Positions 7,874 through 14,422 of a stretch of DNA of 45,753 nucleotides are shown piece after piece. A model generated the notes under the pieces. That model worked only from the letters and a program-made list of their open reading frames with translations. It did not search any database and was not told the DNA's origin. How positions within the stretch are numbered: position 1 is the stretch's first letter; each line of letters starts with the position of its first letter. A program made the position numbers and the translations under genes. The stretch is from contig JASJCF010000004.1 in NCBI GenBank assembly GCA_030066265.1, forward strand, positions 1 through 45,753, given 5' to 3'. This stretch comes from Acidimicrobiia bacterium (lineage in GTDB: Bacteria > Actinomycetota > Acidimicrobiia > Spongiisociales > UBA5794).

Positions 7874-9576
7874 GCACCGCCCGTGCCACTGCAGTCGCGG
7901 TCACACCCGAGCAGATCTCCGCGCTCGTGGCCATTGGATTCCAGAGCTTCCGTCGGAGATTCCGATCCGCAACCCAGCGAGCGCACGCTCGGTTCGAATC
8001 CCGCGATTGGCTCTCCCTCCAGCGCGACCTGCTCGAACGGCGCGATTCCTACGGCGAGGCGATCGATGAGACCCTGCGTTCGCTCCGGAGCGCCGGCTAC
8101 GACACCGACGAGCGCGACATGTGGTCGGCCGCACGCGCAATGTTCCGTTCCGAGCACGTGAACGACCCCTACCACGAGATCGCCGAGACCTTCTTCAACT
8201 CCGTCGCCCGACAACTGTTCGGCACGAAGGGGATCGATCCTCAACTCGAGTTCCTGGCTCCTGCGTCGAATGCGCCTGACGAGGATCCGGAGCGGGTCAC
8301 CAGGGTCTACGAGCACGACGGCGATCGGTTCGGACTGCTTGCTGCGCTGCTGAGGGATTGTCGATTCCAGGCGTCCTGGATCGACCTCACCGGCGGACTC
8401 GAGCGGGGCGCTCCGCGCCTTCCCGAGGGTCGAGGCACTGTGGAGGTCGTCGACGCCGTCTTCTACCGGGGAAAGGGAGCGTACGTGGTCGGCCGGTTCA
8501 TCACCGAGGAGGCGATGACCCCGTTTGCGCTTGCGATCCGCCATGGCCGTGCCGGCCTCCGCCTGGCTGCCGTGCTCGTGGGTGAGGAGGACCTGGCGAT
8601 CCTCTTCTCGTACACCCGATCGGCGTTCCTCGTGGCCGCGGATGAGCCCTCGTCCCTCGTTGCCTTCCTGGGGGAACTCCTGCCGTCTCGCAAGATCTCG
8701 GAGATCTACTCGGCGATCGGATTGCGCAAACAGGCCAAGACCGAGGGCTACCGAGAGCTCATGGCCTACCTCGCACGAGCGGATGATCGATTCGAGCGAG
8801 CCCCCGGTGTGCCCGGGCTCGTGATGATCGTGTTCGCCCTCCCCGGGTTCGACGTGGTGTTCAAGGTCATTCGCGACCGATTCCCCCCGCAGAAGCAGGT
8901 GACGCCGGATCAGGTCGCCGAGCGCTACCGCATCGTCTCCCGTCACGATCGTGCGGGCCGACTGGTGGAAGCACAGCGGTTCGTCGACTTGCGCCTGCCC
9001 GTCGGCTCGTTCGACCCGGACTTGCTCGCCGAGCTCGAGGCCGATGCCAGTCGCACGGTCACGGTCGACCTCGACCAGGTGACGATCGCCACGGTGTACA
9101 TGGAACGCAAGGTGGTCCCGTTGGACATCTTCGTCCGCGAAGCGGACACCGCAGACGCCACCCGGGCGATCATCGACTACGGAACGGCGATCAAGAACCT
9201 CGCCGCCTCCAACATCTTCCCCGGGGACATGCTGCTCAAGAACTTCGGCGTGACGAACCGGGGACGTGTGGTCTTCTACGACTACGACGAGATCGGGCTG
9301 ATCACGGACTACCACTTCCGGCAGTTCCCTGAATCAGACGATCCGTTCGATGACCTGGCGGACACTCCGGCATACGGCGTCGGGCCGAACGATGTGTTCC
9401 CCGAGGAGCTGCAGCGATTCCTCGGACTCCGACGTGATCTGCACGATGCCTTCCACGAGGTCCACGCCGATCTCTTCGAGCCTGACTTCTGGCAGACGAT
9501 CCAAGCGCGACTGGAGGCGGGAGAGACGATCGAGATCCTCCCGTATCGGCGTTCGCGAGACTTGGGGACGACATGA
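7870..9576 (+). CDS. aceK: Isocitrate dehydrogenase kinase/phosphatase
   Basis: AceK reversibly phosphorylates isocitrate dehydrogenase and so sets carbon flow between the TCA cycle and glyoxylate bypass. Similarity to E. coli AceK runs the whole length: ARFESRDW, AETFFNSVARQLF, ITEEAMTPF, the ATP loop APGVPGLVMIVFALPGFD followed by VFKVIRDRF, EHD-like RHDRAGR, YMERKVVPL, and the kinase core NIFPGDMLLKNFGV plus GRVVFYDYDEI. No ATG, GTG or TTG precedes GTG 7927. CTG 7870 overlaps the prs stop, has AAGGGTGAG about 7 bases upstream, and restores the first helix aligned with the E. coli N-terminus. It yields 568 residues versus 549 from GTG; E. coli has 578. Function is well supported; the start is less certain. 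No icl or glcB gene is in the window. Confidence 0.88.
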   Translation: MSTARATAVAVTPEQISALVAIGFQSFRRRFRSATQRAHARFESRDWLSLQRDLLERRDSYGEAIDETLRSLRSAGYDTDERDMWSAARAMFRSEHVNDPYHEIAETFFNSVARQLFGTKGIDPQLEFLAPASNAPDEDPERVTRVYEHDGDRFGLLAALLRDCRFQASWIDLTGGLERGAPRLPEGRGTVEVVDAVFYRGKGAYVVGRFITEEAMTPFALAIRHGRAGLRLAAVLVGEEDLAILFSYTRSAFLVAADEPSSLVAFLGELLPSRKISEIYSAIGLRKQAKTEGYRELMAYLARADDRFERAPGVPGLVMIVFALPGFDVVFKVIRDRFPPQKQVTPDQVAERYRIVSRHDRAGRLVEAQRFVDLRLPVGSFDPDLLAELEADASRTVTVDLDQVTIATVYMERKVVPLDIFVREADTADATRAIIDYGTAIKNLAASNIFPGDMLLKNFGVTNRGRVVFYDYDEIGLITDYHFRQFPESDDPFDDLADTPAYGVGPNDVFPEELQRFLGLRRDLHDAFHEVHADLFEPDFWQTIQARLEAGETIEILPYRRSRDLGTT

Positions 9577-9980
9577 AGACGCAGCTGCTCAGGATCGACA
9601 CCGGTCACGACCGGACCGTCGTCGATCTGACATCCCAGGTTGCGGCTTTCGTGGCGCCCCTCGGTGACGGTCTGGTCAACGTGTATGTGCCCCACGCAAC
9701 GGCGGGAATAGCCATATTCGAGACAGGGGCCGGGTCCGATGTGGATGTGCTGACGTCGATCGAACGCCTGCTCCCATCCGACGATGCCCTCTACCGGCAT
9801 CGTCACGGGTCCCCCGGCCACGGCGCCGACCATGTGCTGCCGGCATGGATCGCCCCGAGCATCATGATCCCGGTCGATGCGGGCAGGCTCGCCCTCGGCA
9901 CGTGGCAGTCGATCGTCCTGGTCGACCCGAATCGGGACAATGCCTCCCGAAGCGTGCGGCTGAGCTTCGTGTCGGGTTGA
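9573..9980 (+). CDS. YjbQ / UPF0047 family protein
   Basis: A 135-residue single-domain protein of the YjbQ (UPF0047) family, compact trimeric beta-proteins; some members show weak thiamine-phosphate synthase activity, but the physiological role is unsettled. Visible family signatures are VNVYVPHATAGIAI near residues 32-45, the central ENA/HRH-GSPGHGADH segment near 72-84 with conserved histidines, and RLALGTWQSIVLVDP near 107-121. The start overlaps the aceK stop as ATGA, so the two are likely translated from one message. This pair interrupts the usual prs-rplY adjacency. Confidence 0.88.
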   Translation: MKTQLLRIDTGHDRTVVDLTSQVAAFVAPLGDGLVNVYVPHATAGIAIFETGAGSDVDVLTSIERLLPSDDALYRHRHGSPGHGADHVLPAWIAPSIMIPVDAGRLALGTWQSIVLVDPNRDNASRSVRLSFVSG

Positions 9981-10003
9981 GACTCACTGCGGGCTTCCAG
10001 CCT

Positions 10004-10033
10004 CTGTCATCTGCGTGCGCTTCTCGGTACACT
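10004..10033 (+). promoter_or_regulatory. Possible rplY promoter
   Basis: CTGTCA (10004-10009) and TACACT (10028-10033) are spaced 18 bases apart, a plausible -35/-10 pair matching 4 of 6 positions each. It would start transcription near 10040. That start lies inside the loop of the palindrome at 10031-10065, so transcripts from here would lack its left arm. Confidence 0.4.
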
Positions 10034-10065
10034 CCTGGGCTGACTTCACCGTTCTTCCCAGGAGT
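10031..10065 (+). promoter_or_regulatory. Perfect inverted repeat covering the rplY ribosome-binding site
   Basis: ACTCCTGGG (10031-10039) and CCCAGGAGT (10057-10065) form a perfect 9-bp stem with a 17-base loop. The right arm contains the Shine-Dalgarno AGGAG of rplY, whose ATG is at 10074. In a transcript reading through from yjbQ the hairpin would hide this site. As DNA, the palindrome could also be an operator overlapping the -10 box. Confidence 0.6.
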
Positions 10066-10073
10066 TACCCGAC

Positions 10074-10748
10074 ATGCAGCAGGAACACCTGCCAGCCACC
10101 CAGCGCGTGACATCGGGCAGCCGAGCCTCGAATCGTCTGCGGCGTGAAGGCCGCGTGCCGGCGGTCGTGTACGGCAGCGGCGTCGGCACCACCGCTGTAC
10201 ACGTTTCATCTCGCGATCTGTTCACGGTCCTCCACACCGAGGCGGGGCTGAACGCGATCATCGAGCTCGACATCGAGGGAGGCGACAAGGTGCTCACCGT
10301 CGCCAGGGAAGTCCAGCGCCACCCGGTGAAGGGGACCATCGACCACCTCGACTTCATCGAGGTCCGGATGGACACCGAGATCGAAGCCGAGGTTGGCGTC
10401 GAATACCTCGGAACGCCGATCGGAGTCCGCGACGACGGCGCCATCGTCGAGACGATCGAGGCCAGCGTGACCATCACGGCGCTTCCGACGGCGATCCCGT
10501 CGTCGATCCAGGTGTCCATCGAGGATCTTGCGCTCGGGGATACCCTCAAGATCGCCGACCTGCCCGAGATCGACGGTGTCACCTACCTCGGTGCCATCGA
10601 TCAGCCGCTGCTCACCGTGGTTGCGCCGGCAGCCGAGGTCGAGCCGGTCGTCGACGAGCTCCTCGAAGGCCTCGAGGAAGGCGAGATCGTCGAAGGTGAT
10701 GAGGCCGCTCCCGAAGCCGAGGAGTCAACGGCCGAGGACGACGGCTGA
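10074..10748 (+). CDS. rplY: 50S ribosomal protein L25 (CTC/TL5 type)
   Basis: 5S rRNA-binding ribosomal protein of the long CTC/TL5 form. The N-terminal L25 domain (about 1-95) shows the typical SRASNRLRREGRVPAVVYG stretch and HPVKGTIDHLDF. The C-terminal beta domain (about 100-190) has GDTLKIADLPEI. An acidic tail rich in Glu and Ala follows to residue 224, common in actinobacterial L25. ATG 10074 is preceded by AGGAG with 9-base spacing, the clearest Shine-Dalgarno in this region. It is followed immediately by pth, as in other actinobacteria. Confidence 0.95.
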   Translation: MQQEHLPATQRVTSGSRASNRLRREGRVPAVVYGSGVGTTAVHVSSRDLFTVLHTEAGLNAIIELDIEGGDKVLTVAREVQRHPVKGTIDHLDFIEVRMDTEIEAEVGVEYLGTPIGVRDDGAIVETIEASVTITALPTAIPSSIQVSIEDLALGDTLKIADLPEIDGVTYLGAIDQPLLTVVAPAAEVEPVVDELLEGLEEGEIVEGDEAAPEAEESTAEDDG

Positions 10749-11338
10749 TCGAGCCGCTCCCCACAGCCCTGGCCGTCGGGCTCCGGAACCCGGAGTCGCG
10801 ATACGACGGCACGAGACACAACATCGGGGCCGTCGCCGTGGAGCGATTCCTCACTGAGCACGAGCTCACGGTTCGACGTGCTCGGCAGGGCATCCGGGCC
10901 GAGATCGCCGAGCTCAACCTCGAGGGCAATCGAGCCGTCATCGCGCTTCCCACAACGTCGATGAATCACTCCGGCCAGTCGGTTGCCCCACTGGTGCGGT
11001 ACTACGGTGTCGAGGGGGATCGGCTCTTGGTGGTGCACGACGACATCGATGTCCCGTTCGCGAAGCTCAAGGTGCAGTGGTCCCGGGGACACGGCGGCAA
11101 CAACGGCGTTCGCTCGACGATCGGCTCACTCAAGACCAACGACTTCTGGCGATTGAAGATCGGGGTTGGTCGACCTCCTGGCCGAACCGATCCCGCAGAC
11201 TTCGTCTTGAGCCGGTTCGCCGCCCGCGAACGGGATCAGGCCGAGGCAGCGGTGTACCGTGCGGCGGACGTGGTCGATCGTTTCATCCGATTCGGAGGCG
11301 AGGACGCACGGCAGTATGCCGGAGAGCTGAACGACTGA
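10745..11338 (+). CDS. pth: Peptidyl-tRNA hydrolase, apparently with a CTG start
   Basis: Releases peptides from peptidyl-tRNA that dropped off ribosomes. The reading frame encodes the essential N-terminal motif VGLRNPESRYDGTRHNIG, with the family Asn and catalytic His in it, followed by MNHSGQSV, VHDDIDVPFAKLK and GHGGNNGVRS. The first ATG/GTG/TTG in frame is GTG 10838, which lies after the catalytic His and cannot be right. Upstream, the frame is open only from 10703 and has no standard start codon. CTG 10745 overlaps the rplY stop (CTGA), has GAGG 7 bases before it, and gives 197 residues, close to the usual 190. ATC 10748 is the next possibility. Confidence 0.9.
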   Translation: MIEPLPTALAVGLRNPESRYDGTRHNIGAVAVERFLTEHELTVRRARQGIRAEIAELNLEGNRAVIALPTTSMNHSGQSVAPLVRYYGVEGDRLLVVHDDIDVPFAKLKVQWSRGHGGNNGVRSTIGSLKTNDFWRLKIGVGRPPGRTDPADFVLSRFAARERDQAEAAVYRAADVVDRFIRFGGEDARQYAGELND

Positions 11339-11367
11339 CCTGCCGATCCGACTCGAGGGAGGGGTGC

Positions 11368-12852
11368 ATGCCGCAATACGTGGGAGCCATCGATCAGGGG
11401 ACGACGAGTTCCCGTTTCGTGGTGGTCGACGAGGAAGGCAGTTTCGTCGCCCTCGCCCAGATGGAACACGAGCAGGTCCTTCCCCAGCCCGGCTGGGTCG
11501 AACACCGTCCCGAAGAGATCTGGGAGAACACCCAGACCGTGATCCGTCGGGCGCTCGAGCAAGCCGACCTCAGACCGAGCGATCTGGCCGGCGTCGGGAT
11601 CACGAACCAGCGGGAAACGGCGATCATCTGGGACAAAGAGACGGGGCAGGCCGTTGCCAATGCCATCGTGTGGCAGGACACCAGGACAGCCGATATCGCC
11701 AAAGGGCTCATCGATCGTCACGGTGCGGACTTCTTCCGCCAGCGAACCGGCCTTCCGCCGTCCACGTACTTCTCGGGTCCGAAGGTCCGGTGGCTCCTCG
11801 ACCGACGTCCCGACCTGGACCAGCGCGCTCGCAACGGCGAACTGGCTTTCGGCACGGTGGACTCGTGGCTCGCGCACCGTCTCACCGGCCGACACGTGAC
11901 CGACGTCACCAACGCGTCGCGCACGATGCTCATGGATCTCGAAGCGCTGACGTGGGACAGCGAGCTGTGCGAGGCAATCGGCGTGCCCGAGTCCATGCTC
12001 CCGGCAATCGTGCCGTCGATCGGTGAGATCGCCCCCTGCGGTGGTGTCCTCGATGGGACGGCCCTGACCACCATCTTGGGCGACCAGCACGCAGCCATGG
12101 TCGGGCAGGCCGCCTTCGACGTCGGCGGAACGAAGGTCACGTACGGCACCGGGGCGTTCCTGGTGTCGAACACGGGGACCGACATCGTCCACTCGACCGC
12201 CGGCCTGCTGTCGACGGTCGGCTATCAGATCGCAGGCGACCCTGCGGTCTATGCCCTCGAGGGATCCGTCGCCGTTGCCGGGTCTTCGGTGCAATGGCTG
12301 CGGGACAACATCGGGCTCATCTCCCAGGCGGCTGAGGTCGAAGCGCTGGCGGGCTCCGTGCCGGACAACGGCGACGTCTACTTCGTGCCTGCGTTCTCCG
12401 GCCTCTTCGCTCCCTACTGGCGAGATGACGCTCGAGGGTTGTTCGCGGGGCTGACGCGCTTCACGGACAAGGGGCACCTCGCACGAGCCGTGCTCGAAGC
12501 GACCGCCTTCCAGACGCGCGACGTCCTCGCCGCCATGGAGCACGACACGGGTCGTCGGCTCGATGAGGTCAAGGTGGACGGCGGCATGGTGGCCAACGCC
12601 CTGCTGATGGCGTTCCAAGCTGACATCCTGGAGATGGATGTCGTGGTTCCGAGGGTGGTCGAGACGACCGTCCTCGGCGCAGCGTTCGGGGCCGGCCTGT
12701 CCACCGGCGTCTGGTCGTCGACCGCCGACGTTGTCGCCCATTGGCGTGAGGCCGCCCGGTTCACGCCGTCGATGGGTGAGGCCGAACGCGCCCGTCTGCT
12801 CGCGGGCTGGGAGAAGGCCGTGCAGCGCTCGATGGGCTGGATCGAGAGCTGA
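11368..12852 (+). CDS. glpK: Glycerol kinase
   Basis: FGGY-family carbohydrate kinase, 494 residues, that phosphorylates glycerol to glycerol-3-phosphate. Signatures include GAIDQGTTSSRF at about 5-16, PGWVEHRPEEIW, GITNQRETAIIWD, the phosphate-binding GDQHAAMVGQAAF and TYGTGAFLVSNTG, and DGGMVANALLMAFQADI near the C-terminus. These match glycerol kinase better than other FGGY kinases. A GAGGGAGGGG ribosome-binding stretch precedes ATG 11368. No glpF or glpD is nearby. Its neighbour pgsA uses glycerol-3-phosphate, so a role in phospholipid supply is a reasonable inference. Confidence 0.93.
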   Translation: MPQYVGAIDQGTTSSRFVVVDEEGSFVALAQMEHEQVLPQPGWVEHRPEEIWENTQTVIRRALEQADLRPSDLAGVGITNQRETAIIWDKETGQAVANAIVWQDTRTADIAKGLIDRHGADFFRQRTGLPPSTYFSGPKVRWLLDRRPDLDQRARNGELAFGTVDSWLAHRLTGRHVTDVTNASRTMLMDLEALTWDSELCEAIGVPESMLPAIVPSIGEIAPCGGVLDGTALTTILGDQHAAMVGQAAFDVGGTKVTYGTGAFLVSNTGTDIVHSTAGLLSTVGYQIAGDPAVYALEGSVAVAGSSVQWLRDNIGLISQAAEVEALAGSVPDNGDVYFVPAFSGLFAPYWRDDARGLFAGLTRFTDKGHLARAVLEATAFQTRDVLAAMEHDTGRRLDEVKVDGGMVANALLMAFQADILEMDVVVPRVVETTVLGAAFGAGLSTGVWSSTADVVAHWREAARFTPSMGEAERARLLAGWEKAVQRSMGWIES

Positions 12853-12886
12853 TCGACGGCCGATGTCGCAGACCACACGGTCCCGA

Positions 12887-12892
12887 TAGGCT
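12887..12892 (+). promoter_or_regulatory. Putative -10 box (TAGGCT) of pgsA
   Basis: A TANNNT hexamer ends 8 bases before ATG 12901 with no Shine-Dalgarno between, consistent with a leaderless or nearly leaderless mRNA. The flanking gap (12853-12900) is only 48 bases. Confidence 0.4.
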
Positions 12893-12900
12893 CGCTCACG

Positions 12901-13452
12901 ATGTCGATTCCGAACCTGCTCGCCATCTCACGGCTCATCCTGACGCTCGTTGTCATGGCGATGATCCTTGCTTCACCGGGCAACCGAGCGATGGCTGTCG
13001 CCGCGGCGGTGGTGTTCGTGATTGCAGCGTTGACGGACTTCGCAGATGGCTACCTGGCACGACGGTGGCGAATCACCACGACGCTCGGGGCCTTCCTCGA
13101 CACCGTTGCGGACAAGATCCTCGTTGCCGGCGCGCTGTTCGCCCTCGTGGAGATCGGCACCACGTCGAGCTGGGTCGCCTTCATCATCGTGGGCCGAGAG
13201 ATCGCAATCATGGGGCTCCGATCGGTAGCGGCTCTGGACGCCGGCACCGTGCCGCCATCCATCTGGGGGAAGTGGAAGGCGACCATTCAGTTCGTTGCGA
13301 TCACGTTTGCGATCCTCAAACTCGACGTCGTCATCGGCCCGTTCCGGCTCGATCAGTGGCTCATGGGCGCTGCCGTCGTCGTGACGGTCGTGTCCGCCGG
13401 TGATTACTTCTCCCGGTTCCGCTCGGTGTTCACCAGGAGCCGGGATGGCTGA
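12901..13452 (+). CDS. pgsA: CDP-diacylglycerol-glycerol-3-phosphate 3-phosphatidyltransferase
   Basis: Integral membrane CDP-alcohol phosphatidyltransferase of 183 residues. The full family motif is present: D46, D49-G50, A53-R54, G63, D67 and D71 with the canonical spacing. Several hydrophobic segments cover residues 12-27, 31-47, 74-92 and 155-172. Closest in layout to PgsA, which makes phosphatidylglycerol phosphate; phosphatidylinositol-phosphate synthase is an alternative because actinobacteria have several paralogues. The upstream glycerol kinase could supply its glycerol-3-phosphate acceptor. Confidence 0.85.
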   Translation: MSIPNLLAISRLILTLVVMAMILASPGNRAMAVAAAVVFVIAALTDFADGYLARRWRITTTLGAFLDTVADKILVAGALFALVEIGTTSSWVAFIIVGREIAIMGLRSVAALDAGTVPPSIWGKWKATIQFVAITFAILKLDVVIGPFRLDQWLMGAAVVVTVVSAGDYFSRFRSVFTRSRDG

Positions 13453-14422
13453 CGTCGCGCTCACCGGGGGGAGCGGACTGGTGGGCGGCGACCTGATCAC
13501 GCACCTCGTTGCGCGAGGCGACTCCGTGCGAGCCCTCGTCCGCAGCGATGCCGCGGCGCGAGTCGTCGAGGAGCGAGGAGCGGAATCCGTTCAGGCAGAT
13601 CTGTTCGACCACGACGCCATTCGTGATGCCGCATGGGGTGCCGACATCCTCTTCCACGTCGCCGGTGTGAACGAGACATGTCCGAAGGATCCCGACTGGA
13701 TGGACCGTGTGAACGTCGATGCCACCCGGAGCGTCGTGCGCGCAGCGGGCGACGCAGGCGTCGGGCGGGTGGTGTACACATCCTCGGGAGCGGCGATCGG
13801 TGAGCAGGAGGGCATCATCGGGAAGGAGACGATCACCCACAGTGGCGAGTATGTCTCCCGGTATGCGCGCTCCAAGCACCTCGGTGAGCTGGCGGCGCTC
13901 GAGGAAGGCGCAGCGAGCAGCGTCGATGTCGTCGTCGTCAACCCATCCTCTGTGCAGGGGCCGGGCCGGGCGACGGGATCGGCTCGCATCCTGCTCTATG
14001 CGTTGAAGGCCAAGCGCCCGGTGCTCTTCGACACCACCATTTCCATCGTCGATGTCCGTGACTGCAGTCGTGGGCACATGGCGGCCGCCGAGCGGGGGCG
14101 ATCGGGGCAGCGGTACCTGCTCTCCGGTGCCTCGCTCAAGGTCTCCGAGGCTGTGGCGATGGCAGCGGATCTCCTCGGCCGCACGATCAAGCCGAGATGG
14201 TTGCCGGAGGGGGCCGTGAGGGCGCTCGGCTCACCGTCAGCGGCCTTGGGGTCACTCTTCGGGGCCGACGTCTGCCCGGACCTCGTCCGCACGTTGCTCC
14301 ACGGCCATCGGTTCGATGGCAGTCTGGCCGAGCGCGAACTCGGGATTCACTACACACCGGCGGCCGAGACGTTTGCGGACACCATTGCCTGGTTCCGAGC
14401 TGAGGGGCTCATCGCTTCGTGA
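13445..14422 (+). CDS. NAD-dependent epimerase/dehydratase family protein
   Basis: An extended short-chain dehydrogenase of 325 residues. It has the nucleotide-binding TGGSGLVGG at 7-15, FHVAGVNE near 75-82, TSSGAA near 115-120, and the catalytic YxxxK as YARSK at about 140-144. The pattern resembles dihydroflavonol-4-reductase-like and hopanoid-associated HpnA-like epimerases. The substrate cannot be read from sequence. ATG 13445 overlaps the end of pgsA by 8 bases, and its stop overlaps the mfd start, so it lies inside one packed unit and may act on an envelope sugar or lipid (inference). Confidence 0.82.
   Translation: MADVALTGGSGLVGGDLITHLVARGDSVRALVRSDAAARVVEERGAESVQADLFDHDAIRDAAWGADILFHVAGVNETCPKDPDWMDRVNVDATRSVVRAAGDAGVGRVVYTSSGAAIGEQEGIIGKETITHSGEYVSRYARSKHLGELAALEEGAASSVDVVVVNPSSVQGPGRATGSARILLYALKAKRPVLFDTTISIVDVRDCSRGHMAAAERGRSGQRYLLSGASLKVSEAVAMAADLLGRTIKPRWLPEGAVRALGSPSAALGSLFGADVCPDLVRTLLHGHRFDGSLAERELGIHYTPAAETFADTIAWFRAEGLIAS

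Noticed and set aside
10838-11338. Pth starting at GTG 10838
   Set aside because: This start removes the conserved Asn and catalytic His at the N-terminus.
11236-12876. A 546-codon minus-strand open frame over glpK
   Set aside because: It is antisense to a well-conserved glycerol kinase and has no family motif.
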